From NCBI RefSeq assembly GCF_004345665.1, contig NZ_SLWR01000009.1, forward strand, positions 355,941 through 419,940: a stretch of 64,000 bases of DNA. Direction: 5' to 3'. Every line of letters begins with the position of its first letter. The stretch's first letter is position 1. This DNA is from Kribbella antiqua. GTDB lineage: Bacteria > Actinomycetota > Actinomycetes > Propionibacteriales > Kribbellaceae. The translations under genes and the position numbers were made by a program. Below are positions 39,062 through 48,764 of the stretch, piece by piece. The notes beneath the pieces were generated by a model. It was not told the DNA's origin. It did no database searches and worked only from the letters and a program-made list of their open reading frames with translations.

Positions 39062-41845
39062 CTAAGTAGGCATGTCGCTTCGCATCAACTCGACTAGTTC
39101 GCCCCGCGACTTAAGTCCAAGTCTTCGGTAAATTGCGCTCAGATGGAACTCCACGGTCTTCTGGCTGAGGAATAACGAGTTGGCGATCTGTCGGTTCGTT
39201 GCGCCGGATTCCACCGCCATCGCAACTTGGAACTCCTGTGGCGTGAGCAAATGCGACTTCAGTGTGACGCGGCCCAGCGTCACACTGCCGGTCGCCTCGA
39301 GTTCTTGGGCGGTCCGCCGAGCCCAAGGTGCTGCGCCGAGGTGAGAAAATACCTCCCAAGCGGCGGTCAGGTGTATCCGCGCGTCCTTCCGGCGCCGATG
39401 TCGACGAAGGCTCTCGCCAAAGCACAGCTGAGTCCTGGCCTTTTCGAAAGGTCGGGTGATGCCGCCGTCATGATGGTCCAGGGCCGCTATGTAGTGGTAC
39501 TCCCACTGGCCGTCCTCGTCTACGAGGCCGAGACATCTCTCAAGGAGCGCATTGTTGAGTGCGATTGCGCCATCGTGGCACAGGCGACGCATCAGACTCA
39601 GCGTTGGGGCCGTGCCTGTTACTTGGTTAGTTCGCACCTGGGCTTCAATGAGTTCGGCCGCCCACTGCAGGTGGCCTAGTTCGAGAAGGCCGAGGCGCGC
39701 GGCCATCTCACCGCAATGCCTTAGTGGAGCAATGGCCTCGGCGGGATGGCCCACGCCGAGTTCCAGTAAGCCCAACATGCTATAGCTCTGGGCCTCGACG
39801 AATTGTGCGCCCATCTCACGGGCGAGGGCAACTGCAGTTTCGGCGTGTTCCCGGGCGGCGTGATCACCGCGCGCCGCCTCGATCATGGCCAATACTGCCA
39901 AGGCATTGGGGCGCTCGGTCTCTCTGTGCGTGTCCTCGGCTAAAGATAGGCCCTCTGAAGCCCCGGCGAGCGCTTGGTCCCAATTCCCGGACCTGAAGTC
40001 TGCTACCGCGCCGTGGGTCAGGGCGAACGGCAGCAATCCTATCGCGCCACGTAGGCGGGCTTCCTCGGTAGCACGCTTGAACAGTGGTAAGCAGGCGTCG
40101 AAGGCGTCAATAAACGTGTAACTAACCGCCAGGTAGATCAACTGCTCAAGTCCGCCCAGCGACAGGGTTGGCACATCGATGGCTGGTCGACATCTGTCGA
40201 GCAGCGGCAAAGCTCGTTTTCCATCGCCGCGCATCGCCTTGACTGCGCCGATCATCAGGTCGCTGATGGGTTGATATTCCGGTCCGATGTCCAACACAAT
40301 GCTGCCAACCATCTGCGCATTTCGGGATGCAGCAACCATGTCTCCAGCGAACACTGCGGCGACTGTCGCGTCCACCGAAATCGACATTCCGAGCACCGAA
40401 TTTTCGGGCCGCACCTTTACCGCCAGCGCGGCCAGTCGACTGGCCGCGCCGGAAGGCTTCCCAGACCATGTGTCGAGGCGGCCGGCCAAGTGGTCGATTG
40501 CGGTCATCTCTGCGGGTTCATCAATGGCATGTTCACGGGCTTGGTCGAGAAGTTCCGCGCAGCGGATGGACATCCCGCCGGTAAACGCCGAGTCTGCCGC
40601 CGCAAGCAGGCGTCGTAGGCGGTCTTGCCGAGAGGCGCTCAATGCGGCGGCCCGTTCGAACGTCAGGGCGGCCGCAACGTAACCGCCGCGAGCAGCGGCG
40701 GATGAAGCCAACTCCTCTAGCCGTGCGGCCGTCGGTTCATGCGTCCCGACGCATGCCCGCGCGAGGTGCCAGACGCGAGCCTCGTAGTCAACCGGCCTGA
40801 CGGCTTCTACTAGCGCCTCGGCCGCCGCAAGGTGGGCAACGCGCCGGTCAGCCGGGGCGGCGATTTGGACGATCGCCGAACGGACCAGGGGATGCCGGAA
40901 CTGCACCTTGTCATTATCGACCTTGATGAGTCCCGCGGTCTCCGCTTGTAGCAGGGCTGAAAGATCGATTGTGGCGGAGGCAAGCGCTCGGCTCACGAGG
41001 CGGATGTCCTGGTGATCAAGGACGGCGGCTATCAGGGTTGCTTGCCTCGCGGCCGGAGGCAGCTGCGAGACAGCCTTGCCGTACGCGCTCTCGAGTACAC
41101 GGCCAACTGGGATCGGTTCCCGGTTGAGCAAGTAGGCGGCAAACTCCGACGGGAGCACGTACGTGGGTAGGTCGCGGAGTGCGAGCGGATTGCCACCAGT
41201 TGCGCGAACGAGGGACCTCGCGACGTCATCGCCGACCTCATAGCCCTGCTGCCGTAGTAGAGCCGCTGCGGCTGCGGGATCGAGACCCCCCAAAGCCATC
41301 ACAGGGAGCTCTGGCTGGGGCTGCGGCAGATCGGGATCATCCCGGTACGTCAGCACTATCGCCACGGGGTCATGGCCTAGCCGCCGACCCGCAAACACAA
41401 CTGCGGAGAGTGATGCGTGGTCGAACCAATGGGCGTCATCGATGAGCACGACCAGCGGGTTGTCGGACGCCGCCGCGGCCATCAGGTTCATCGTGCCCAG
41501 GTATGTGGGGAACACGCCGTCCGTGCCTTCCGAAGGCCCAGCTGCGACCGCTGCCGCGAGCGCCCGTGATTGCAAGTCGGGCAATGATTGGGCGAAGCGT
41601 GTGATGGGGCTCAGCAATTGGCTGAGGCCGGCATAAGAGATATCAGTCTCGCTCGGCGATCCGGTCGCACGAATGACCGTCAGGTCTTTCGTTTGACCGT
41701 CGACATAATCGAGGAGGGCAGACTTGCCGATGCCCGCAGGGCCGATCACGCATAGGCATCGGCCATGCCCTTGCCTGACGGCCCCGATGACGTGGTCCAA
41801 ACTGGCACATGCATCTTCTCGACCAAAGAGCATGCTTCGCAGCAT
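39062..41845 (-). CDS. LAL-type LuxR regulator with AAA ATPase domain
   Basis: 927 residues from the ATG at 41845 (GTG 41854 and ATG 41833 are alternatives; ribosome sites are weak). N-terminal STAND-type ATPase: Walker A GPAGIGKS (35-42), Walker B PLVVLIDDAHWFD, sensor IVLTYRDDPD. A long TPR-like helical middle follows. The last 60 residues are a LuxR helix-turn-helix: LTPQEFQVAMAVESGATNRQ, IANSLFLSQKTVEFHLSAIY. LAL regulators switch on catabolic or secondary-metabolite genes in response to a ligand; no obvious target operon is adjacent. Somewhat lower GC than the chromosomal part. Confidence 0.93.
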   Translation of the reverse strand: MLRSMLFGREDACASLDHVIGAVRQGHGRCLCVIGPAGIGKSALLDYVDGQTKDLTVIRATGSPSETDISYAGLSQLLSPITRFAQSLPDLQSRALAAAVAAGPSEGTDGVFPTYLGTMNLMAAAASDNPLVVLIDDAHWFDHASLSAVVFAGRRLGHDPVAIVLTYRDDPDLPQPQPELPVMALGGLDPAAAAALLRQQGYEVGDDVARSLVRATGGNPLALRDLPTYVLPSEFAAYLLNREPIPVGRVLESAYGKAVSQLPPAARQATLIAAVLDHQDIRLVSRALASATIDLSALLQAETAGLIKVDNDKVQFRHPLVRSAIVQIAAPADRRVAHLAAAEALVEAVRPVDYEARVWHLARACVGTHEPTAARLEELASSAAARGGYVAAALTFERAAALSASRQDRLRRLLAAADSAFTGGMSIRCAELLDQAREHAIDEPAEMTAIDHLAGRLDTWSGKPSGAASRLAALAVKVRPENSVLGMSISVDATVAAVFAGDMVAASRNAQMVGSIVLDIGPEYQPISDLMIGAVKAMRGDGKRALPLLDRCRPAIDVPTLSLGGLEQLIYLAVSYTFIDAFDACLPLFKRATEEARLRGAIGLLPFALTHGAVADFRSGNWDQALAGASEGLSLAEDTHRETERPNALAVLAMIEAARGDHAAREHAETAVALAREMGAQFVEAQSYSMLGLLELGVGHPAEAIAPLRHCGEMAARLGLLELGHLQWAAELIEAQVRTNQVTGTAPTLSLMRRLCHDGAIALNNALLERCLGLVDEDGQWEYHYIAALDHHDGGITRPFEKARTQLCFGESLRRHRRRKDARIHLTAAWEVFSHLGAAPWARRTAQELEATGSVTLGRVTLKSHLLTPQEFQVAMAVESGATNRQIANSLFLSQKTVEFHLSAIYRRLGLKSRGELVELMRSDMPT

Positions 41846-41929
41846 AGTCCTCACAGAGCTAAGGGCGTGGCTGAGGACTCCTCCAGGATTCGTGGGCGGC
41901 GTAGCGCCAATCGACGCCCGGGTAATCTT

Positions 41930-42265
41930 TCACTCTGTCGTCCGCAATAGGGCCGATGCCCGTTCCTTGGCAGATTGAGCCATCCGCAGCGCAGAGTCTC
42001 GCGCTGCACGACGCTGCTCCGGGGTCGGCTTGTGTCTTTTAGCCAACTTGATGGCCGCGGCGAAACCCGCGGCGACGATGGGCTCGACTGCTGAGCGCAG
42101 CCGCTCCTCGTCGGAAGGATCAGGCGACTCTCCCTTCCGCGCCCGGTTGGCCATGGTGGCGGCAGCAAGCATCGCTTGGCCGAACTGCGTGCCCAGATTT
42201 GGCTCACTGTCAGGGATGCCTACAGTCGATGCATCGCCCTGCGGTGAGGTGAATGGTCCGCTCAT
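41930..42265 (-). CDS. Hypothetical protein upstream of the LAL regulator
   Basis: 111 residues; ATG at 42265 with GGGAGGG about 9 nt upstream. Mostly helical, Ala/Arg-rich (GQAMLAAATMANRARKGESP; FAAAIKLAKRHKPTPEQRRA). No domain recognised. It lies 84 bp upstream of the LAL gene on the same strand and may be co-transcribed. Confidence 0.6.
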   Translation of the reverse strand: MSGPFTSPQGDASTVGIPDSEPNLGTQFGQAMLAAATMANRARKGESPDPSDEERLRSAVEPIVAAGFAAAIKLAKRHKPTPEQRRAARDSALRMAQSAKERASALLRTTE

Positions 42266-43417
42266 AGCGCTGTCCCTCCCGGTTGAGGCTCCTGTGGTTC
42301 AGGTCCTGTCGACCATCCTCGGTTGTGTGACGCCGTTCCGCTTCCGGGGTGCACCCTGGCCTGAGGGAACACTGCCTTGAATCGGCTGAGCGGCTTCATT
42401 CACATGTTGGAGGTCGACTGATGGCGCTCGCCGGACTTCCCCAGGAGTGCTCAATGAATTCCCCACCTGGGTGGTGGTGGCTCGGCGGAGTGTGTGGTTG
42501 CAGGCGTGGTGGCCGCGGAGTCTGTGGGAGTCGCCGTCGAGAACACGATTATCAGGTGCGCCTCGATGGAGTCGCGTTGATGGTGGAAGACGGGCCGGGC
42601 ACGCAGATCGGTCTTGGCCATCCGGAAGGGCCGTTCCACCTGCCACAGGGCGTGGCAGGCGCTGATCACGGCCTCTCCCCAGCAGCCCGGCAACGGCTCT
42701 CCGCGCTGGAGCATCCAGGTAACTGAGCTAAGCCAAGTGGCACGACTCAAATCGGGTGAGCTGTACTCGCTGGTGCCTTCGTGCAAGGGCCCCCGACCCG
42801 CGAGCCGGACGACAGCGCTGGGAGTCGTTCGAGGCATTCAGGGTCTTCTTGGAGGAAGCCAGATGCCTAGCCGGGACTAAGCTTCGTTCCAACGCTTCGC
42901 CGTCCAACTGACTAGGTGGATCTCCTTGGAATAGGTGGCGACTTTGGCGGTGCGAAGTCGCTGCAGTTTCCCGCGCCCAGGCCCACAGATGCGACCGGTC
43001 GAATGATGGGACGGAGCGTTCAGTGCCAACGGGTCACACGCTGGCGATGTGCTGTGCGGAGGCATCGATCCCGCCGGTACTACGGTTGGCTGCGAGCTGG
43101 CGAGTCAGCAGCAGGTTATTCATCTCCGGAGCGCAAGACTCACGACGGAGTGATGGTCGTGGTCTGCTGCTGGGCCAGCCGTTGGAGTCTTGTGTCGGCG
43201 TCGGCTGCGGAGATCTCGGCAAGCCGTCATCTGACCTTCGCACTATTGTGTCGCGGCTTTCCGCCATCTTCTCGCGGCCCTCGCTGGAGCGGGCAACGAG
43301 CAGGCACTTGCGCTCGCGTAGTCGTTCGCTGACGGGTTCCGGTGACCACGGTAGTTGTCCGTCCACCGCGGCCGGGAAACGAGTGTCCCCGGGTGCCGGC
43401 ATCGGCGACGTGCCGGT
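42266..43417. other. Gene-poor stretch with transposase debris
   Basis: Apart from the IS fragment at 42538-42657 I see no supported gene. Confidence 0.6.
42538..42657 (-). mobile_element. Fragment of an IS1634-like (IS4 superfamily) transposase
   Basis: A minus-strand frame encodes CHALWQVERPFRMAKTDLRA and RPVFHHQRDSIEAHLIIVF. This is the conserved C-terminal block of IS1634/DDE transposases (Y..LW.VE..FR..K.DLRARP.FH), including the catalytic Glu region. The rest of the transposase and any terminal inverted repeats are not recognisable, so it is debris. Confidence 0.85.
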
Positions 43418-43557
43418 GCGACGCACGGTTTAGGAAACCGACGCACCCCACCGACATACGCCCCTCCACTCGTGTCTAGCCGACTCCTGTTCGGCCGATG
43501 ACTCCATTTGACTCCGATCAACAGCTCTTTGTTCCCACGGTGTTCCCACGCTGAACT
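43418..43557 (+). repeat. att-like repeat, copy B
   Basis: GCGACGCACGGTTTAGGAAA at 43418, then CCGACGCACC and CACCGACATACG..., ending TTCCCACGGTGTTCCCACGC TGAACTG at 43530-43557. The first 20 bases are identical to the tRNA-Arg-like fragment at 52,818 apart from the last one. Confidence 0.8.
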
Positions 43558-44354
43558 GCGGAGCGTGGCCGACCTCGCTGCTTTCGCGCTCGGCTGAGCT
43601 TTGCGGTTTCCGCGCCCTCGATCACGGTGCTCGGCGGGCGTCGGGTGGAGCTGTGGCGCCGGCAAGCAGTGGGACAGAGTGGCTGTGCCCACCACGCGAC
43701 ACAACGTCGACGTGCTTCGGAGATGCCGATAGCGCGTCGCCAATCGACCAGGGCTGCGGCGGTCGCATATAGCGGGCTCAAGCGTTAGCGTGTAGCGCAA
43801 GGAGCCAGTGGAGCGTGTGTAGTCCAGAGCGACGACTCAGTGGCCTACGTGCCCGAAGGCCGCCAGCGAGCCGCTGAATCGCTCCGCTGCCCTCAAAGCC
43901 GCAGACGGGGCCCGACGCTCCACGTTCCCGGACAGGGATCATGATCGAGTCCGGGGGTTGATGGCCCTCGGGTGACGGCCGGCTCGTTGCGGCGTGACTG
44001 CCAGCCAAGGCGAACTGCTCGAGCTGCTGCCGCCAACTACTCGAGCTTTGCGGGGCCCGATCGATCGCACCAACCGCAACCAGACCCGGGAAGCCGCCAC
44101 GCTGGCGAGCCTGTGCTGGCGTGATGCACGCTGTAGAGATGGACTGGGCGCGGTCGGCGCCTAGAGTGCCGGTGAACCGTACCTCGGTCACGATCTGCCC
44201 GTGAATCGAGACAACTTCAAACTCTCGCTGGCGCCCTTGTGGTATGTCGCGTGCCGACGCATGGTCGAAGCAGGGATCAGCCAAGCGCAGGTCCAGTGCT
44301 CAGACGCGCTGCCGCGCCGATCCCAACAAAGGGGGCAGGAAGCAGGGCGGGGCC
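43558..44354. other. Gene-free stretch
   Basis: Several long frames exist on both strands but none has a recognisable motif, ribosome site or coding bias. Confidence 0.55.
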
Positions 44355-45416
44355 ATGACAAAACGACCTTCACGACGTCTCAGGGATCCGAGACTCGCGC
44401 AGCCCCCACCACCTGCACCCCCGCCGCCCGATATCCGGTCGCCGCGATGGTGGTGGAACAGGTTTACTAAGGTCGTATTGAGCCTGGGTGCCCTGGCTAC
44501 AGCTACCGGAGCGATTCTGTCGCTTTGGCCTTCGGCCAACCTCGAAGACGGTGCAAGGCTGACCCCGGTTAGCTTGAACCGCATGCCTATTAGCGAGTAC
44601 CAGGTACGGTCCCAGTCATTGAAGCCCGCGGAAGGTGAACCTGGGGCTGCGGGTATTCCCAGCCAGCAATCAGCGCGGCTCACGATCGCACTCGTCGGCA
44701 CCACCGCATCGGTACCGCCTCAACCGACTGTACCAACTCAGGCCAAGCCGCGCGTGGACTCACCATCGCCAAGCGAGTCATCGACGTCAATCGAGACAAC
44801 AGAACCAGAGTCAACAAGCCCAAGCAATTCGCTAACGCCAACTAGCGTGCCGCCATCGAGCGACTCGCCACGGCCGAACTCGTCGCACAGTACAAGATTG
44901 AAGTTCGACAGCCATGCGGTCACGCACGAAATCCAGAAGCAGAGGTTGGTACCCAAAAGCAACGTTTGCTACGAGACCGACTGTTCACGGAGAGTCTTCA
45001 GCCAAAACGTTATAAGCGCTGCGATCGATGCTCAGGGCGAGACCGTGACACCCGCGCTGGCCGCGAAGCGGGTCGCCGCAATTTTGAAGCAGACACGGAC
45101 CGTTAGAAGGCACGTTGACCACAAGGTTGAGCCACTCGGCGTGAGGGTCGTCGTGAACATAGAAATCCTCGGTATGCGGGGCCAACCACTACTACTGTCA
45201 TGGTCCGTTCTGCAGCGGTCAGGCAATGTACCTCTACCCGATGACTGGCTAAGCAGCATCATTGGTTATCGCCTTCAGGCCACATCAGAGAGGGATACGG
45301 GGAGCGTGGACTTCTGGGTTCCGCTGCCCAAGTCACCGGGCGTGTACTTCGTCAGCATGACTCTCACAACCGCCGGCACGCCGCTCACATCTGCTGAGAG
45401 CAAAGACTTCGAGTGA
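44355..45416 (+). CDS. Membrane-anchored protein with Ser/Pro/Thr stalk
   Basis: 353 residues from the ATG at 44355. A proline-rich cytoplasmic head (RLAQPPPPAPPPPDIRSPRW) precedes one membrane helix at about 36-57 (FTKVVLSLGALATATGAILS). An extracellular Ser/Thr/Pro-rich stalk of about 80 residues follows (SESSTSIETTEPESTSPSNS), then a folded domain of about 150 residues with one Cys pair (VCYETDCSRRVF). Family not recognised; it looks like a single-pass sensor or cell-surface protein. GC content is clearly lower than in the chromosomal genes. It lies between att-like repeats B and C and is the only gene there. Confidence 0.75.
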   Translation: MTKRPSRRLRDPRLAQPPPPAPPPPDIRSPRWWWNRFTKVVLSLGALATATGAILSLWPSANLEDGARLTPVSLNRMPISEYQVRSQSLKPAEGEPGAAGIPSQQSARLTIALVGTTASVPPQPTVPTQAKPRVDSPSPSESSTSIETTEPESTSPSNSLTPTSVPPSSDSPRPNSSHSTRLKFDSHAVTHEIQKQRLVPKSNVCYETDCSRRVFSQNVISAAIDAQGETVTPALAAKRVAAILKQTRTVRRHVDHKVEPLGVRVVVNIEILGMRGQPLLLSWSVLQRSGNVPLPDDWLSSIIGYRLQATSERDTGSVDFWVPLPKSPGVYFVSMTLTTAGTPLTSAESKDFE

Positions 45417-46038
45417 TTCTGGCGCAGCCAACGGGGTACTCGACCGCTGCTCGGCAATCCCCTGAAAGCGTAGAGACTTGAGTTTTGTCGTTCCGGTTGT
45501 GGGCCGGTGCCGTCACGCGCACTCGGCGCGTGACGCAAGGTTCAGGAAACCGACGCGCACCACCGACATACGCCACTCCAGACGTAACCAGCCATCACCA
45601 GTTCGGCCGATCTTGACTCCAGTTGATCCGGATCGACGCCCCTTCGTTCCCACGGTGTTCCCCCGCTGAACTGATCTGGGCGAGGTGCAAGCCTCCGAGC
45701 TACTCTGCTTCGTCCGTCGGGAGTTCATGTGGGCGAAGAGCCTATGCCGGGAGTCGCGCGAGGCGACGAAGGTGCCAGCGATCCCCGGGCCCGCGGTCCG
45801 GTGTCGGCCGAACGGATGACATTGTCGGCCGATCACCCGCTGTCGAGACTGGCCGCTGCGAAGCACGCTGTCTCTGAGAGGGTCATGGCGCCCGGCCAGA
45901 TAGCGCCTCGGTGCCCACTGTGGCCTGAGCCGTCGATGAGCAGCGCTCGGACGAGAGGAAGGCTGTCCACATGTGGGCCAGACGGAAGCGCACGACAGTA
46001 ATGGGCACGAGCGCGGCAGCGGCTAAGGCGCGCCCGTG
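45417..46038. other. Gene-free stretch containing repeat C
   Basis: No supported gene; holds repeat C at 45531-45674. Confidence 0.6.
45531..45674 (+). repeat. att-like repeat, copy C
   Basis: GACGCAAGGTTCAGGAAACC at 45532, CACCGACATACGCC, AGTTCGGCCGATCTTGACTC, and tail TTCCCACGGTGTTCCCCCGC TGAACTG. Closest to copy B. Same order of parts as A and B. Confidence 0.8.
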
Positions 46039-46797
46039 ATGGATTTCCCGAGGCTGAGCCGTCGGCGGCTGCGCCAGCGCCGATCCTACGCGCGCCGCAG
46101 ACTACGCCTGCAGCTCACTCGGTTCCTAAGAATCAACTGGTGGCCGATCCTGGCGTTCGCCGGTGTGTGCGCGATCGCGACTATCCCGGTCACGTTGTTC
46201 CTGCGCGGGTACCTGCTTGGCGTCGCGCACGGCGCTGTGGCGACGTTCTTCGTCGCCGCCGTGGGACTCCTCTTCCTCGTCTACACCGGCTCGACGCGAG
46301 AGTTGTCCGGCGCATACGGGGAGGACAACACCCGCGAGGTCCTGCGGCGAGCTAGACGAAAGCGGTACATCTGGAGCTCGATCGACAACCTCGAGATTCA
46401 GAGCGGGGATGTGGATCACCTCGTCATTGCACCAGCCGGCATCTACGCCATCGACAGCAAGTGGCACGCCACGGATCTGACCGACGCCGTTCTCGACCGC
46501 GACGTTGCGACCGCCCGCGCCGCCGCGCGGCGAGCGAACCTCATTCTGCGGTCCATGCGTCTGCAGGCGCTCGAAGCGCAGCCGCTCGTGGTGGTCTGGG
46601 GCCGCGGGCAAGGCGATCTACCCGAGGCGGGATGTGTTGTAGACGGCGTACTGATCCTCAGAGGATCAGGCCTGCGCAATTGGTTGGCGCAGCGCTCCGC
46701 CGCAGTCATCAGCCAGGAAGACGCCAACGAGGTAATCACCAAGCTACGACAGTTCAAGGCCCGTGTAGATCCCACTCCTCCGCCATCCGCCAAGTAG
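46039..46797 (+). CDS. Membrane-anchored NERD-domain protein
   Basis: 252 residues. An Arg-rich N-terminus (RLRQRRSYARRRLRLQLTRF) precedes two membrane helices (WWPILAFAGVCAIATIPVTL; VATFFVAAVGLLFLVY). The cytoplasmic part is a NERD domain: GAYGEDNTREVLRRA, then GDVDHLVIAPAGIYAIDSKW, the PD-(D/E)XK-like core in which the usual Glu before Lys is replaced by Asp (IDSK). The predicted role is nucleic-acid processing, possibly in defence. I start at ATG 46039; GTG 46036 is equally possible. Confidence 0.88.
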   Translation: MDFPRLSRRRLRQRRSYARRRLRLQLTRFLRINWWPILAFAGVCAIATIPVTLFLRGYLLGVAHGAVATFFVAAVGLLFLVYTGSTRELSGAYGEDNTREVLRRARRKRYIWSSIDNLEIQSGDVDHLVIAPAGIYAIDSKWHATDLTDAVLDRDVATARAAARRANLILRSMRLQALEAQPLVVVWGRGQGDLPEAGCVVDGVLILRGSGLRNWLAQRSAAVISQEDANEVITKLRQFKARVDPTPPPSAK

Positions 46798-46894
46798 GCA
46801 GAGCACACCAAGGATGGACGCGGCAACTAACTGTAAAGCCCGCGGGCCGCAAAAGCTGCTGTTTAGGCTGAGCCTCACGACAAGGAGAGATGCA

Positions 46895-47095
46895 ATGACG
46901 AATCGCGCCCGTCCGAGTTTCCTAGACGCCTATCTCGTCGCTGAAATTCAATCGGAGCACCCGCGATTGGCGTTGTCCGTAGGGATCGGAATGTCTGGAG
47001 GATCCTGCGGTCCGGTGTCCGTGCTGACCAACAGCCACGCGACGCGTAAGGAAGCCGGCGCCTACTTGTTGGAGATGGAGCAGCGCGCCGACTGA
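46895..47095 (+). CDS. Small hypothetical protein
   Basis: 66 residues; ATG at 46895 with AAGGAGAG 6-9 nt upstream, a good ribosome site. Sequence includes FLDAYLVAEIQSEHPRLALS and EAGAYLLEMEQRAD. No family recognised. It lies 97 bp behind the NERD gene. Confidence 0.6.
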   Translation: MTNRARPSFLDAYLVAEIQSEHPRLALSVGIGMSGGSCGPVSVLTNSHATRKEAGAYLLEMEQRAD

Positions 47096-47605
47096 GGCTC
47101 AGTCCCTGGCCTCCACAGCGGGGATGTGGTGGCGCGGTGGGACGTCGTCGCGTTGAGGGACAGCGCCGAATCCATCTGCATTCGAGCAGGCGAGGCACTC
47201 GTAATGAGACGAAGCGATCGACTGACCACGCCAGCGGATCCGTGACCGCGCCCGGCGTGCCCTTGCCGCTTGCGCACGTTCCGCCGCCGTCAGTTGATCC
47301 AGGGATTATGAGAGCCACGCCACTTGCCACACTGCCCAACTTGAGGCTGCGGTAGGTCGGATTCCGACCCCTCGAACTGACATAACCCACTCTGCTAGAC
47401 GCGAGTTCATGGCACGAACCATGGCACGGCCGAGCGGTTCGAGCGCGCTTACCGCTACGCGGTATGCTCGGGAGCCACCAGACCGAGCTGGCCACCGTAC
47501 CGACGGGACTGGAGGGTGGTGCTAACGGCGCGCAGTCCCCGCCCCGGTTCCAGGCCAGTCACAAGGCAGTAGCCGTAGCTTTGGGTGTCCTGCCAGGATT
47601 TCGCC
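47096..47605. other. Gene-free stretch with the second island end repeat
   Basis: No supported gene; contains 47299-47428. Confidence 0.6.
47299..47428 (-). repeat. Island end repeat (copy 2) with tRNA-like anticodon remnant
   Basis: CCAGGGATTATGAGAGCCAC followed by GCCACTTGCCACACTG, AGGCTGCGG, CCCACTCTGCTAGACGCGAG and CATGGCACGAACCATGGCAC. Each block has a counterpart at 30235-30362 in the same order. Only the CTCATAATC loop of the tRNA remains; T arm and acceptor are absent. Confidence 0.75.
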
Positions 47606-48547
47606 ATGCTCGTCACACTGACTCCTGGCGTCAACCGCGATCACGTCCTCGAACTGCTCCGTAAAGCCTCCGTTGAGATCACGAACAAGTACGGTGATCA
47701 GGACGGCTACGTGCGATGGGCGTTGGACACCGCCCGGACACTGCGCGGCCAGATCGCCCAGACCGACCTGGAACAGCTTCTGCTGACCCCGGCCTTCTAC
47801 CGCCTGGTCGACCCGGTGATGATGGGTACGCCACAAGGCCTCTGGTTGCTCCAAGCCGAGATGTCCGATCGTCAGGCCCTGCTCGTGGCCGCGTTCGAGG
47901 CGCTCCAAGAACAGATCGGTACGTGGACCGCCGCGGCGGGCAAGGTCTTGTCGGTGGTGGACAGCAGCGTCTTCTTGTCCCACCCCGCATGGACTCAGGA
48001 CGACGACCCGACCGCGGTGATCGCGAGCATCCCGTGGGCCGAGGAGCTCGGGGTCGGGTTCGAGGATGTCCTGCTTGTGCTTCCCGAGGTGGTGATTCGC
48101 GAATTGGACCGGCTCAAGGAGTCCGGGAACCAGAAGACGCGCTATCGGGCCTCGGTGACGCTTGCTGTGATCGACAAACTGCTGGACGACCCGTACGGCA
48201 CGGTGCCGATCCGGCTCAAGGACGCCGACTGGGATGCGGTGGCGGCACGCGGAGAGATGCCTCGGGGTGGGATCGAGTTGCGGGTGTTCTACGACGATCC
48301 GGCGCACCGGCCGCTTTCGGATCCCGACGCCGAGGTCATTGATCGGGCGATGGCGGTACAGACTCTGGCCGGCGCTGAAGTCCGGTTGTTGACCATGGAT
48401 ACCGGGATGGGACTCAACGCCCGGCGCGCCAAGCTCCTGGTGAGGAAGCCCGCCAGGGCAATTGAGTCGCCGCCGCCCGAGGGCCAGTCGGCGCGAGCGC
48501 GCCGGCGCGCGGCGACGCAAGCAGCGGAGCCGGAGTCGCCCAAGTAG
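47606..48547 (+). CDS. PIN-domain protein
   Basis: 313 residues; ATG at 47606 with AGGA 8 nt upstream. Residues 1-110 are a helical N-terminal region. The PIN core follows: KVLSVVDSSVFLSHPAWT (first Asp), LVLPEVVIRELDRLKESG (Glu), DAEVIDRAMAVQTLAGAEVR (Asp) and LLTMDTGMGLNARRAKLLV (Asp/Asn). All acidic positions are present, so a ribonuclease is plausible. It is larger than VapC toxins and has no antitoxin gene beside it. The C-terminus is a charged tail. Confidence 0.88.
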   Translation: MLVTLTPGVNRDHVLELLRKASVEITNKYGDQDGYVRWALDTARTLRGQIAQTDLEQLLLTPAFYRLVDPVMMGTPQGLWLLQAEMSDRQALLVAAFEALQEQIGTWTAAAGKVLSVVDSSVFLSHPAWTQDDDPTAVIASIPWAEELGVGFEDVLLVLPEVVIRELDRLKESGNQKTRYRASVTLAVIDKLLDDPYGTVPIRLKDADWDAVAARGEMPRGGIELRVFYDDPAHRPLSDPDAEVIDRAMAVQTLAGAEVRLLTMDTGMGLNARRAKLLVRKPARAIESPPPEGQSARARRRAATQAAEPESPK

Positions 48548-48764
48548 CGGAGCCACTCGCATGGTCACTTCCTGCAGGCGTTGCCACAGCATCCATACCA
48601 GGCGCGCCGGGCGGAACTGATCCCGCAAGTCCGCCGGCTGCCTCGGGCGAAACTCCGACCGAGGCAACACGGCCATCAACAGCGTAGTCAGCAGCTATCG
48701 CGCTGAGGGAGCAGGCATGGCGACGACGACCGGAGCGGAGCGGGATTGGGAGGCCGGGCATCGA

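Noticed and set aside
42266..42740. Complete insertion sequence around the transposase fragment
   Set aside because: Only about 120 bp match a transposase; no terminal inverted repeats or target duplications were visible.
43778..44284. 168-codon minus-strand frame
   Set aside because: No ribosome site, no recognisable motif and atypical composition; not supported as a gene.
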